NCBI RefSeq assembly: GCF_049675895.1
Contig: NZ_CP183834.1
Location: forward strand, 2,294,001 to 2,358,000
Direction of reading: 5' to 3'
DNA from: Ampullimonas aquatilis
GTDB lineage: Bacteria > Pseudomonadota > Gammaproteobacteria > Burkholderiales > Burkholderiaceae_D
Length of the DNA: 64,000 nucleotides
Of the stretch, positions 7,842-17,505 are shown in pieces. Within the stretch, counting starts at the first letter, position 1. The number at the start of each line of letters is the position of its first letter. A program made the translations under genes and the position numbers. The notes below the pieces were generated by a model. The model saw nothing but the letters and a program-made list of their open reading frames with translations. It had not been told where the DNA came from and made no database searches.

Positions 7842-10067
7842 ATGACCAGTTCTACAAATACATCCACACACTTCACTATCGCTCAACCGGTTTTTCCTGC
7901 AGAGCACCATGACACCTCGACCGCGCCGGTCATATGGCAACAACGTCGACTGTATCAGGCCATGATCATATTGCTGGGCCTGACCAGCTCAATGCTACAC
8001 GCCCAGACAGTCCCACCGTCAGCCGGAGAAAGCAGTCTGCCCGAAGTCCGGGTCAAGGCCCGCAGCGAACAGGAATCGGCCAGCAGTCCCGTTCAAGGTT
8101 ACCGTGCCCGGCGCAGCATCACCGCCAGCAAGACCGATACGACCCTGGCAGAAACGCCGCAGTCAGTCACCGTGATCACACGCGATCAGATCGAAGACCA
8201 GGGTGCTACCTCGCTCAACGACATTTTGCTCTATGCCGCTGGCGCACGTGCCAGCGCCTATGGTGTAGACAGCCGGGGTGACTGGATCCGCGTCCGCGGT
8301 GCCGATCCGGTCCAGTATCTCGATGGTCTGCAATTGCTGTTTGGCTACAACAATACACCGCGCCCCGACCCGTATTCGATGGAACGGGTCGAACTATTGC
8401 GCGGCCCGGCATCCGTCCTGTACGGTCAGGGCAGCACCGGCGGTTTGCTGAACATGGTCAGCAAGCGTCCTCTGGCCGAAGCACAACGCGAAATCGGTCT
8501 GCAGCTGGGCAGCTTTAATCGCAGGCAACTGCAGGCCGACTTCACAGGACCATTGAGCGACGACGGTCAATGGCTGTATCGTCTGATCGCCACGGTGCGC
8601 AAGAGTGACACCCAGGTTGACCACGTACCGGATGACCGGCTGATGCTCGCACCATCGCTCACCTGGAAACCCAATAGCCGTACCAGCCTGACCCTGCAGG
8701 CTCATTTTCAGCAGGACGACACCGGCTCGTCGGCCACCTTCCTGCCCTGGTCAGGCGTGCGGCTACCCAACCCGAATGGCACCATCCCGACCAGCCGTTT
8801 CATCAGCGAGCCAGGTTTCGATGAATACACAATGCGCCGCAAGAGCCTGGGCTGGCTGCTCGAACATCATGTTGATGATGACTGGACAATCCGTCAGAAC
8901 GCGCGTTACACACGCGGCAAAGGCAGCTACCAGACACTCTACCCACTCAGCAACTTTCTTGATCCGACCAACCCCTATGTGCTGCCCGATGCCAGCGGCC
9001 AGCTGGTTACGGACCCGGCCCAGCGTAATATCATCCGCGCGATCTACATCAACAAACGCGACTTGCAGACCCTGACGCTTGATCAGAATATCGAGGGCCG
9101 AGTGGTCAGCGGTGCGCTCGAACATCGCCTGCTGGCCGGTCTGGACTATAGCCGCTACAAGGAAACCGCACAAAGCGGCTTTGGCAGCGCTGCCCTGTTT
9201 GATGTATACGCGCCAGTCTATGGCAACTTCACCATCCCGGCACTGAGTGCCGATGCCGATCTCGACCAGCGTCAGCTCGGCATCTATCTGCAAGACCAGA
9301 TCAAATTCGGCCCACACTGGCAGCTCACTGCTGGCCTGCGCCGTGGCCGGGTGGTCAGCTCCCAGCAAAATGCTGCCGACGAACGCGACAGCGCCACCAC
9401 CAAACGACTTGCCCTGATGTACCACGTCGGCAATGGTTGGTCACCCTACATCGCCTACAGCGAATCCTTTCAGCCAGTGGCTGGCCTGAACTTTTACGGG
9501 CAACGCTACACCCCCCAGCGCGGCGAGCAAAACGAGATCGGTGTGCGCTTTACGCCTGCCGATGAAAAACTGTCCCTGCATGCTGCCGTCTATGATCTGA
9601 AAGAGAAAAACCGCCAGGTCAGTGACCCGACCAATCCACTCAACCAGCTGCAAAGCGGCCAGACCAAGACCCGTGGCCTGGAACTGGAAGCCAAGACCAG
9701 CCTGGGTCGACAATTTGATCTGATTGCGCAGTACAACTACACCGATCTGGACAAACAGCTCGAAGCCCTGCCCAAGCATGTCGCCTCGGCATGGGGCAAA
9801 TGGCGTTTTCAGATTGCGGGCCTCTCCGGTTTCTCGGCCGGACTGGGCGTACGCTACATGAGCGCATTTCGCAATGATCCAGCACCGACCACCCCCGCCC
9901 TGACACTCATGGATGCCATGCTCGGCTGGGACAATGGCAGCTGGCGCTATGCCCTCAATGTCACCAATCTGACCGACAAGGTATTTGTCAGTACCTGCCT
10001 GGGACGCGGCGACTGCTGGTACGGCGCACGGCGTAATGTCATGCTCACCGGCACTTACCGGTTCTGA
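7842..10067 (+). CDS. TonB-dependent siderophore receptor (ferrichrome-type)
   Basis: Outer-membrane receptor of 741 residues. ATG at 7842 is chosen because CAGGGAGA lies 7 nt upstream; a TTG at 7836 is weaker. The N-terminus is long (about 55 residues) before the signal-peptide end near SSMLHAQ. Then come a TonB-box-like SLPEVRVKA segment, a plug (about 85-220) with ETPQSVTVITRDQIEDQG, and a barrel ending in TYRF with terminal Phe. The TPQSVTVI pattern and QDQIKFGPHWQLTAGLR strand are typical of the siderophore-receptor family (FhuA/FpvA type). Its leader resembles that of the receptor at 11700. A PepSY gene follows, the usual neighbour of such receptors. Confidence 0.88.
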   Translation: MTSSTNTSTHFTIAQPVFPAEHHDTSTAPVIWQQRRLYQAMIILLGLTSSMLHAQTVPPSAGESSLPEVRVKARSEQESASSPVQGYRARRSITASKTDTTLAETPQSVTVITRDQIEDQGATSLNDILLYAAGARASAYGVDSRGDWIRVRGADPVQYLDGLQLLFGYNNTPRPDPYSMERVELLRGPASVLYGQGSTGGLLNMVSKRPLAEAQREIGLQLGSFNRRQLQADFTGPLSDDGQWLYRLIATVRKSDTQVDHVPDDRLMLAPSLTWKPNSRTSLTLQAHFQQDDTGSSATFLPWSGVRLPNPNGTIPTSRFISEPGFDEYTMRRKSLGWLLEHHVDDDWTIRQNARYTRGKGSYQTLYPLSNFLDPTNPYVLPDASGQLVTDPAQRNIIRAIYINKRDLQTLTLDQNIEGRVVSGALEHRLLAGLDYSRYKETAQSGFGSAALFDVYAPVYGNFTIPALSADADLDQRQLGIYLQDQIKFGPHWQLTAGLRRGRVVSSQQNAADERDSATTKRLALMYHVGNGWSPYIAYSESFQPVAGLNFYGQRYTPQRGEQNEIGVRFTPADEKLSLHAAVYDLKEKNRQVSDPTNPLNQLQSGQTKTRGLELEAKTSLGRQFDLIAQYNYTDLDKQLEALPKHVASAWGKWRFQIAGLSGFSAGLGVRYMSAFRNDPAPTTPALTLMDAMLGWDNGSWRYALNVTNLTDKVFVSTCLGRGDCWYGARRNVMLTGTYRF

Positions 10068-10155
10068 GTTTTCCTGTCTAACAAGTCTCGATCATGTTCC
10101 ACCCACCGCACGCATCGATTGCACGCTTCCCTTACCCCAGCGTCAGGAGGCCATC

Positions 10156-11307
10156 ATGACACCGGCCCAGTTGCGCGGCTGGCGCTGGCTGCACAAATGG
10201 TCAAGCCTGATCTGCACGATCTTCATGCTGCTGTTGTGTCTGACTGGCCTGCCGCTGATCTTTCACGAGGAGATCGAGCATTTATCGGGCAGCGCCATCA
10301 GCGCGCCAGACCAAGTAGCGCCCGGGGCACCAGCCAGCCTTGACGAGATCATCGCCGCAGCACGGCGGCGCTATCCGGAGCGGGTAGTGCAATTTGCCTC
10401 GCTGGATCACGACGACGAACGTCTTTGGTTCATCACGCTGACACCGACGCCGCAGAGCCAGGACGACTTCAAATCGGTCGTGGTAGATGCGCGCAACGCC
10501 CAGGTGCTGGCCGAACCGAACACCAGAGAGGGCTTCATGTATGTGATGTTCCGGCTGCATGTGGACCTGTTCGCCGGCCTGCCCGGCAAATTGTTTCTCG
10601 GCCTCATGGGACTGCTGCTGCTGGTGGCCATCGTCACCGGTGTCGTGCTCTACGCACCCTTCATGCGCAAGCTGGCCTTCGGTACAGTACGTCATGACCA
10701 TGCCCCGCGCACCCGCTGGCTGGACCTGCACAATCTGCTGGGCATGACTACGCTGATCTGGGCACTGGTAGTGGGCGCCACCGGCATGATCAATACCTGG
10801 GCCGATCTGGCCATCAAATATTGGCAATACGATCAGCTCAGCACGTTGCTGGCTCCCTATCAAGGTCAACCGGTCACGGCCGAAGCCGAACGTGCACCGC
10901 TGCAGCAGGGCCTGCTGGCCACCCGGGCACAAACACCGGGCCAGCAGGTCTCGTTCATTGCCTTTCCCGGCAGTACCTTTTCCAGCCCGCATCATGTCAC
11001 CTTCTTCATGCGTGGCCACACACCATTGACCGCGCGGTTGCTGCAGCCGGTCCTGGTGGATGCCCATACCGCTGCCATCACCGCTGCACCGGCACTGCCC
11101 TGGTATCTGGCCACACTGCTGATTTCACAACCGCTGCATTTTGGCGATTATGGTGGCCTGCCCTTGAAAATTCTCTGGGGGCTACTTGATTTGATTACCC
11201 TGGTCGTATTAGGTAGCGGACTGTATTTGTGGTGGCGTCGGCAATCAGCAAATGAAACCAGACCAAGCAGACGCCCAACACGCCTGCCTTCAGGAGCGGA
11301 TACATGA
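10156..11307 (+). CDS. PepSY-associated TM-helix membrane protein (PiuB/FsrB-like)
   Basis: Inner-membrane protein of 383 residues; AGGAGG 6 nt before the ATG at 10156 sets the start. A first helix (about 15-38) follows RGWRWLHKWSSL, whose His-Lys-Trp matches the start of this family. Periplasmic PepSY-like segments contain DERLWFITLTP, and three further helices lie near 150-172, 200-222 and 340-365. Members coded next to TonB siderophore receptors are thought to act as inner-membrane reductases for ferric-siderophore iron. It overlaps the next small gene by ATGA. Confidence 0.8.
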   Translation: MTPAQLRGWRWLHKWSSLICTIFMLLLCLTGLPLIFHEEIEHLSGSAISAPDQVAPGAPASLDEIIAAARRRYPERVVQFASLDHDDERLWFITLTPTPQSQDDFKSVVVDARNAQVLAEPNTREGFMYVMFRLHVDLFAGLPGKLFLGLMGLLLLVAIVTGVVLYAPFMRKLAFGTVRHDHAPRTRWLDLHNLLGMTTLIWALVVGATGMINTWADLAIKYWQYDQLSTLLAPYQGQPVTAEAERAPLQQGLLATRAQTPGQQVSFIAFPGSTFSSPHHVTFFMRGHTPLTARLLQPVLVDAHTAAITAAPALPWYLATLLISQPLHFGDYGGLPLKILWGLLDLITLVVLGSGLYLWWRRQSANETRPSRRPTRLPSGADT

Positions 11308-11516
11308 AACACGACCAAATCAGAACCCGCACATTGCAGGAAATCTTTGCCGTGCCTGCACTGCTGGCCCTGCTTTCAAGTATTGGTCTCATCTCAGCCC
11401 TGCTGGCCGATGGTCTATGGGATGCCTTGTCCTGGTTGTCCCTGGGCGGGGTAGTTGCGGCCACTATCTGGTACGCACTACGCCGCCATGACAGATCAAC
11501 TGGTCAACCGGACTGA
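11304..11516 (+). CDS. Small membrane protein partner of the PepSY protein
   Basis: A protein of 70 residues with two hydrophobic helices (about 15-35 and 40-58), a charged N-terminus and a basic tail. It starts in an ATGA overlap with the PepSY gene and is therefore translationally coupled. Small two-helix proteins in this position occur in siderophore-reductase operons, where they probably stabilise or assist the PepSY protein. I do not know a family name for it. Confidence 0.7.
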   Translation: MKHDQIRTRTLQEIFAVPALLALLSSIGLISALLADGLWDALSWLSLGGVVAATIWYALRRHDRSTGQPD

Positions 11517-11540
11517 ACCATCTGATCATTTTCAATAAAC

Positions 11541-11621
11541 ATACTATCAAGGAGTAAAAAAAACAGACCTTATTTATCGCACCTAAGAACCGTTATTTCC
11601 AATCATACTAATAGGGAGTAC
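11541..11621 (+). repeat. Interspersed TACT-N7-AGTA element, copy B
   Basis: Box 1 TACT-N7-AGTA at 11542-11556, core CGCACCTAA at 11579-11587, box 2 TACT-N7-AGTA at 11606-11620. Copy B is closest in sequence to copy A, and both stand in front of siderophore receptor genes. Confidence 0.85.
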
Positions 11622-11699
11622 CACGTATTCCCAATATTATTCAGCCAGCCCCTCCTGTTGGAACAGCCAGCCGCATGTTTATTTTCAAGGGGGTTGACC

Positions 11700-13868
11700 A
11701 TGGCCATCAAACATCAAAACAACGTATCTCTCACCTTACCAGCCAGCTTCACACCAAGCACGCTGAGTCTGACCATTGCCATGCTGCTCGGACTGGGCAT
11801 GACGGCAGTGCATGCACAAACCAGTCAGAAACCAACAGAAAACAGTCTGCCTGAAGTCAGGGTCAAGAGCAGCAAAGCCAAAGAAGAGAGTTATCACACG
11901 CCCAGCGCCCGCACCGCCACCAAAAGCGAGGCCTTGCTGCGTGACATTCCACAAACCATCAATGTTGTACCCGAACAGGTATTGCAGGATCGTGGCGCAC
12001 GCTCCATGCAAGACGTCATGAAAAACATTCCTGGTATTGGCCAGAGCAGCGGTGATGGTCAGCGCGACCAGGTGTTTATTCGCGGCTTTACCGCCATTGC
12101 CGATCAGTTTGTTGATGGCATTCGTGACGATGCACTGTATTTTCGTGATCTGTCCAATGTGGAACGGGTCGAAGTCATCAAGGGCCCGGCCGCCGTGCTG
12201 TATGGCCGTGGATCATCGGGTGGCCTGATTAACCGGGTCAATAAAAAGCCGGGGATTGATCTGACCGAAGTGGCAGTGAGTCTGGGCAGCTGGTCCAACA
12301 AGCGGGGTGAGTTTGATCTGGCCCGCAGCGCCAAGAACGACAGCATTGTCTCCTGGCGATTGACCGGTGCACTCGAAGAAGGTGGCAGTTATCGCCAGCA
12401 GCAATTCATCAACCGCAAGGCCATCTCGCCCTCGGTATTATTTAAGTTCAGCCCGCAGACGCAATTGCTGGTGCAAGCCGATTATCTGGAAGATCGACGT
12501 CTGACCGACTTTGGCATTCCTGCCATCAATGGCCGTCCGGTTGACGTCGACCCCGGTACCTACTACGGGGCCGCCAATGCCGCCCAGGTGGACTACAACC
12601 AGTCACGGGTTCGCTCACTGAGCGCGGTATTGAATCATCGCTTTGATGCGTCCTTATCTTTTCGCAATGCCACGCGCGCCTATCACTATGTGCTCGACCG
12701 CAACAATACGCTACCCAGCGGTACCGTCAACAGCGTAGCCAAAACTGTCGGACTGACCCGCTCCAATATCTATCGCCAGGAACACGGTGTCTTCAACCAG
12801 TCGGAACTGACCCAGAAATTTGCCTGGGGCAGCACCCAGCACGAGCTGCTTTATGGGCTTGAGCTCGGTCAGCAAAACAAGGATGTGCTCAACTATTCGG
12901 CTGGCACGGTGGTCACCGTCAGTCTGTACAACCCGGTATTGCCTACCCTGCCCTTTGCCATTGCTGGCAACCCGGCCGGTGACAGCCTGACCCGCCTGAA
13001 AACCACCGCACTCTATGTGCAGGATCAAATCTCGCTCAACACGCAATGGAAAGCCCTGTTTGGCCTGCGGCGTGACCGCTTTGAACAGGACACTGACGAA
13101 CAACGCATCAACCAGCCCGATCTGGCACGTACCGACAATGCCTGGAGTCCACGCGCTGGCCTGGTCTGGCAACCTGATAGCGTACAGTCGTATTACGCCT
13201 CAGTGAGCCGTTCATTCCAACCCTCGGCCGAAAGCTTTGCCCTGGCCGCCAACAACGCCGACACCGCACCGGAAAAAACCACCAATCAGGAAATTGGTGC
13301 CAGGTATGAGCTGTTCAACGGCAAGGCCAGTGTGACGGCCGCCCTGTTTCGTCTGGAGCGCACCAATATCAAAACCACTGATCCCAGTAATCCAGCCAAG
13401 CTGATTCCAATCGGCACTCAACGTACCGATGGTCTGGAACTGACATTTACCGGTGAAGTGGGGCATGGCATCAGCCTGACTACCGGCTACGCCTATCTTG
13501 ATGCGACAGTCATCGAATCCAACACGATTGAATCCGGTCAACCGGTCAAAGGCAAACGCGCCACCATCACCCCCAAGCATAGTGTCAACTTCTGGATGAC
13601 GCAAAAACTGGGGAATGGCTTTACCTATGGCGCGGGTCTGAATTATGTAGACGATCGTTTTGCCAACCCGGGCAATACTGTCACTCTGCCAGCCTACACC
13701 ACAGTGGATGCGATGTTGCAATACCGTATTGACAAGACCACTCTGCAACTCAATCTCTACAACTTGTTTGATCGCGGCTACATCATTTCAGGCCATGGCA
13801 GCAATCCCAACTTAAATATTCCCGGTGCACCACGCAATATCATGCTGAGCCTGCGGCAGTCGTTCTGA
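11700..13868 (+). CDS. TonB-dependent siderophore receptor (catecholate/Fiu-like)
   Basis: Outer-membrane receptor of 722 residues. ATG at 11700 follows AAGGGGG; an upstream in-frame ATG at 11658 would only add residues before the signal peptide. The signal region ends TAVHAQ near residue 40, followed by a SLPEVRVKSS segment like that of the preceding receptor. The plug (about 70-190) has RDIPQTINVVPEQVLQDRGA and RVEVIKGPAAVLYGRGSSGG, as in Fiu-like receptors. The barrel ends in QSF with terminal Phe. The exact siderophore cannot be read from sequence. Confidence 0.85.
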   Translation: MAIKHQNNVSLTLPASFTPSTLSLTIAMLLGLGMTAVHAQTSQKPTENSLPEVRVKSSKAKEESYHTPSARTATKSEALLRDIPQTINVVPEQVLQDRGARSMQDVMKNIPGIGQSSGDGQRDQVFIRGFTAIADQFVDGIRDDALYFRDLSNVERVEVIKGPAAVLYGRGSSGGLINRVNKKPGIDLTEVAVSLGSWSNKRGEFDLARSAKNDSIVSWRLTGALEEGGSYRQQQFINRKAISPSVLFKFSPQTQLLVQADYLEDRRLTDFGIPAINGRPVDVDPGTYYGAANAAQVDYNQSRVRSLSAVLNHRFDASLSFRNATRAYHYVLDRNNTLPSGTVNSVAKTVGLTRSNIYRQEHGVFNQSELTQKFAWGSTQHELLYGLELGQQNKDVLNYSAGTVVTVSLYNPVLPTLPFAIAGNPAGDSLTRLKTTALYVQDQISLNTQWKALFGLRRDRFEQDTDEQRINQPDLARTDNAWSPRAGLVWQPDSVQSYYASVSRSFQPSAESFALAANNADTAPEKTTNQEIGARYELFNGKASVTAALFRLERTNIKTTDPSNPAKLIPIGTQRTDGLELTFTGEVGHGISLTTGYAYLDATVIESNTIESGQPVKGKRATITPKHSVNFWMTQKLGNGFTYGAGLNYVDDRFANPGNTVTLPAYTTVDAMLQYRIDKTTLQLNLYNLFDRGYIISGHGSNPNLNIPGAPRNIMLSLRQSF

Positions 13869-14041
13869 TGAATCGGTTCGATGCGGGTGTTGATCGTCAT
13901 CCTGCATCGGGCCCATTCCAAGGTCATCCATGCTGCGACTTATCGACAAACAACGGTATGAGGATATTTCATTGAATCCGATTCATTTCAATCCAATTCG
14001 CTTTATTGGCAATGTTTAACCCTTCAATACAAGGAACCATC

Positions 14042-14782
14042 ATGAAATACCATCTGCAATTCTCGGCCCTGCTGCTCTGCATACTGAACTCGCCCATGGC
14101 AGTCAATGCCCATGCCTTGTGGATTGATCGTTCCGGCAACGGCAATGGCCCGGCACGCAATCTGATATTACGTTTTGGTGAGGCCGAAAATGCGCTGATC
14201 GAAACCAGTCCGGGCAAACTGGACAATATCAAGCCGCCACTGGCATGGCGCTGGCTCAGGCAGGATCAGTCAGAAGCGATACATGCCGAAAAAACCGCCG
14301 ATGGCTATCTGCTCGGCCAGCTCGGCAATAATCAGCAGATCACCGCCGAAGCACTGGAACAGGACGTGATGGATCTGAGCAAATACCATCTGGGTGTGGT
14401 GCGTCCACTGTTTCATGCCCGCTTTGTCAACTGGCCAATAACGCTTGTCGAAGAACCGGTCATGGCACTCGACATTTTGCCAGTCGACCAGGCAGGCACC
14501 ACCTTCAAGGTCTATCTAAATCAGGCACCTTTAGCCAAAGCCAAGGTGACGGTGATCGCACCCAATCTATGGACCCAGGAACATCATACGGATGAACAGG
14601 GTCTGATTCATATTCATGCGCCTTGGCGCGGCACTTATGTCCTTGAAATCACCCATATGGAAAACGAAGCAGGTGAATGGCAGGACCAACCTTTTGCGGC
14701 AAAACGCCATCGCACTACCCTGAGCTTTGTCATGGCCAAAGGCTTGCCGGCCAAGCCCATGCCACCCGCTCAGGCACATTGA
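14042..14782 (+). CDS. DUF4198-family periplasmic protein
   Basis: A protein of 246 residues with a signal peptide (about 1-21, ending AVNAHA). The mature protein begins with an H-A-L-W motif typical of DUF4198 proteins such as NikK-like metal-transport partners. C-terminal His residues (EHHTDEQGLIHIHAPW near 178-195) resemble metal-contacting positions and the carboxypeptidase-like beta fold of this family. AAGGAAC stands before the ATG at 14042. It lies in the iron region between a siderophore receptor and a second PepSY protein. A metal- or siderophore-related periplasmic role is inferred. Confidence 0.75.
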   Translation: MKYHLQFSALLLCILNSPMAVNAHALWIDRSGNGNGPARNLILRFGEAENALIETSPGKLDNIKPPLAWRWLRQDQSEAIHAEKTADGYLLGQLGNNQQITAEALEQDVMDLSKYHLGVVRPLFHARFVNWPITLVEEPVMALDILPVDQAGTTFKVYLNQAPLAKAKVTVIAPNLWTQEHHTDEQGLIHIHAPWRGTYVLEITHMENEAGEWQDQPFAAKRHRTTLSFVMAKGLPAKPMPPAQAH

Positions 14783-14883
14783 TGATTGAATCATCAAACC
14801 GTCAGACAGAAACTGAAGTTGTTTGCTGATGGCAAAGATTGTCGAATCATTCTTCAAAATTTATTTTTACATCGTACATAGCC

Positions 14884-15564
14884 ATGTCTCACACAGCACC
14901 GTCATCTTCTCCCCTTATTGCCCCCTCAATCACACCACCTCACAAAAAAAAGCGTAGTGCACGTTCACGCTTTTTATGGTGGTTACGCCAGATTCATTTA
15001 TGGTTGGGTCTGTGGGGTGCGGCACTGGGTCTGATCTTTGGTGCAACAGGTATTCTGATGAATCATCGCGCCATCCTGAAAATACCGATTGAGAAGGTCA
15101 AACAGTCGCATGCACAACTAGCCCTGCCTGAGGGTGGTTTTAAAAACATTGAACAGCTGCAAAACTGGCTGAGCAGTCAGACTGGTTATCCTGTTCTGCA
15201 AAATCGGAACAAGATTGATCCAGCCAAAACCGTCATCTGGGGTGAACAGGAGGTTCGTCAACCAGAACGCTGGAGTGTCAATCTGCAAAACCCGCAGCAT
15301 ATGATCAATGCCGAATACTTTTTAGGTAACCAGTTTGTCAAGGTCGAATATCAGGATGCCAATCTGATCGGTACATTGATCCGGCTGCACATGGCTACCG
15401 GCGTCAACACCTTCTGGGTATTGCTGTCCGATACCATCGCCGGTAGCCTGATCCTGCTCGCCATAAGTGGTCTGCTGCTCTGGAGCCAACTGCATAAAAT
15501 CAGGCTGCTGTCGCTGTTGATCAGCCTGTGTGCATTGGGTGGCATGCTGACGTATCTGCTGTGA
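14884..15564 (+). CDS. PepSY-associated TM-helix protein
   Basis: Inner-membrane protein of 226 residues. After a basic N-terminus (KKKRSARSR) comes WWLRQIHLWLGLWGAALGLI, the conserved first helix of PepSY_TM proteins with its His. A periplasmic part (about 65-165) follows, then RLHMATGVNTFWVLLSDTIA and a last helix pair near 180-225. It is shorter than the 383-residue PepSY protein upstream and is the four-helix minimal type. The ATG at 14884 has no strong ribosome binding site. It probably acts with the DUF4198 protein and receptor. Confidence 0.75.
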   Translation: MSHTAPSSSPLIAPSITPPHKKKRSARSRFLWWLRQIHLWLGLWGAALGLIFGATGILMNHRAILKIPIEKVKQSHAQLALPEGGFKNIEQLQNWLSSQTGYPVLQNRNKIDPAKTVIWGEQEVRQPERWSVNLQNPQHMINAEYFLGNQFVKVEYQDANLIGTLIRLHMATGVNTFWVLLSDTIAGSLILLAISGLLLWSQLHKIRLLSLLISLCALGGMLTYLL

Positions 15565-15771
15565 CACTCAAACTGGAGATGCGTGTCACACAATACAAGA
15601 CAGGATCAAACAATAAATGCGTCGTTAAAACCAACGATCGTATCGAGCCAATTTTTTCCAGATTGCATAACAATGCATCTGTCGGGCATTGCATATTGAA
15701 ATTTAAAATATTTCAGAATTAAACGTTTACACGCTCTTGTTCTAGAGCCTAATAACTTGGCGATAGCCTTC

Positions 15772-16833
15772 TCATCGCAAGGCGCTTGCCACTTCGGCCA
15801 CCAATGCCGGGCCACGATAAACCAGTCCGGTATAAAACTGCACCAGACTCGCGCCAGCATCTATTTTGGATTGGGCATCTGCGCCGCTCAAGATTCCACC
15901 CACACCAATGATGGGCACCGCGCCTTGCAAATGCTGTGCGAGTTTGCTAATCACGGCATTGGAAGCCGCCAGCACCGGCGCACCGGACAAGCCACCGATT
16001 TCATTGGCATGCACCAGACCTGCTACCTTGTCGCGGGCAATGGTGGTGTTGGTGGCGATCACCGAATCCATTTTGTGGGCAACCAGCAAGTCGGCAATCA
16101 CTTTGACCTGCTCATCATCCAGATCCGGGGCAATCTTGACCGCCAGCGGCACATAACGACCATGCTGGTCGGCCAGGCTCGCCTGCGCTTCCTTCATGGC
16201 ACGCATGATGGGCGCCAGCTCGTTTTCATTTTGTAGTTGCCGCAAATTGGCGGTGTTGGGTGAAGAAATATTGATGGTGGCAAATTGCACATGCGGATAG
16301 ACCTTGCCATAACAATGCAGGTAATCATCGACGGCTTTGTCCAGCGGCGTATCCAGATTTTTACCCAGGTTGACACCGATCACCGGCCGACTGCGCATGC
16401 ACCGGGTACGGTCAGCCACATTCCAGGCAGCAATATTGGCGACCAGATGATCCACACCCAGATTATTAAAACCCAAGCGGTTGATCACCGCCTGCGCTTC
16501 AGGCAAGCGAAACATGCGCGGTTTGGGATTGCCAGGTTGTGGCCGTGGTGTCACGCCACCCAACTCAATAAAACCAAAACCCAGGGCCGCAAAGCCGGCA
16601 ATGCATTCACCATTTTTATCGGCACCGGCCGCCAAACCCACCGGATTGGGAAAGGTAATGCCCATCACCGTTTTGGGATTGGCTGGTACCGACTCAAACG
16701 CCAGATTGGCCAGGCCAGTTGCGGCCAAAGTGCTGAGCGATTTGAGCGTCAGCGCATGAGCCTCTTCGGCATCCATCTTGAACAATAGGGAGCGGGTCAG
16801 CGGGTACAGCGCATTATGCAGGGCAGCAAGCAT
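15772..16833 (-). CDS. pyrD: Dihydroorotate dehydrogenase (quinone), class 2
   Basis: FMN enzyme of pyrimidine synthesis, 353 residues, that oxidises dihydroorotate to orotate and passes electrons to membrane quinone. The start at 16833 gives the usual class 2 N-terminal amphipathic helix (MLAALHNALYPLTRSLLFKM). FMN-binding and active-site segments are visible: NPVGLAAGADKNG near 66, GVNLGKN, NISSPNT, TNTTIARDKV near 262, and IGVGGILSG with the phosphate-binding loop near 305. The gene is on the - strand, convergent with the iron region. Confidence 0.95.
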   Translation of the reverse strand: MLAALHNALYPLTRSLLFKMDAEEAHALTLKSLSTLAATGLANLAFESVPANPKTVMGITFPNPVGLAAGADKNGECIAGFAALGFGFIELGGVTPRPQPGNPKPRMFRLPEAQAVINRLGFNNLGVDHLVANIAAWNVADRTRCMRSRPVIGVNLGKNLDTPLDKAVDDYLHCYGKVYPHVQFATINISSPNTANLRQLQNENELAPIMRAMKEAQASLADQHGRYVPLAVKIAPDLDDEQVKVIADLLVAHKMDSVIATNTTIARDKVAGLVHANEIGGLSGAPVLAASNAVISKLAQHLQGAVPIIGVGGILSGADAQSKIDAGASLVQFYTGLVYRGPALVAEVASALR

Positions 16834-16983
16834 GAATAATTGAAGATGAAAATGGGTTGGTAAGTGGTTAATGTAAGTAATGTGAGTCTTGGGCCGTCTA
16901 TCGAGCAGGCTCTCGTCAACACGACATTGACCAAGCGCCTGATCAAGCAGCAGGCGTAACCCCTGATTATCCCGCAAACCGCT

Positions 16984-17391
16984 TTAAAGTCCCAGCGCAG
17001 CAATACCTGCCTTGGCAATTTGCGCATCTTCGGTGGACTTCACACCTGACACCCCCACCGCACCGATCACCTGTCCGTCCGCCACAATCGGCACGCCGCC
17101 TTCGAGCAAACCAGCCATCTGTGGTGCCGAAAGAAATGCAGTACGGCCGGCATTGATCATATCTTCATATACTTTGGATTCGCGTTTGCCCAGTGCCGCA
17201 GTGCGCGCCTTTTCAGGTGCCATCAAGGCACTCATTGGCGGTGCATTGTCGAGTCTGATATAGCCCAGCAGATGCCCACCATCATCCACCACCGCAATGC
17301 TCACGGCCCAGCCATGGTTGATGGCTTCAGCTTCAGCAGCAGCGAGCACTAATTTGGTATCGGCACTGGTCAGGTATTTTTTACTCAGCAT
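16984..17391 (-). CDS. GlcG/HbpS-type heme-binding-like protein (DUF336)
   Basis: A small protein of 135 residues of the GlcG/HbpS family: AVSIAVVDDGGHLLGYIRLD near 33, then APQMAGLLEGGVPIVADGQVIGAVGVSG. Members bind heme or cofactors, or accompany glycolate, diol and redox enzymes. Start 17391 is preferred to 17400 because AAAGGA stands 8-9 nt before it but would touch the earlier ATG. It lies upstream of pyrD in the same direction, about 150 nt away. Function not determined here. Confidence 0.8.
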   Translation of the reverse strand: MLSKKYLTSADTKLVLAAAEAEAINHGWAVSIAVVDDGGHLLGYIRLDNAPPMSALMAPEKARTAALGKRESKVYEDMINAGRTAFLSAPQMAGLLEGGVPIVADGQVIGAVGVSGVKSTEDAQIAKAGIAALGL

Positions 17392-17505
17392 GGCAGACAT
17401 CCTTTCTTCTGTTAAAGATAAAAGTCCGGTGCCAGGCCTGGCACCGAGCCCGCTGCGTGAGGCAATCGGGCGCGCAATCGGGAATGTGCTGACTGTTAAC
17501 TGTGC

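Noticed and set aside
13878..13908. Possible terminator after the second siderophore receptor
   Set aside because: A CGATGC / GCATCG stem with a long loop and no T tract; too weak to list as a feature.
1..15600. Fur boxes before the iron genes
   Set aside because: I searched for 19-bp GATAATGATAATCATTATC-like sites by eye in the intergenic regions and saw none convincing; the promoter of the heme operon lies outside the window.
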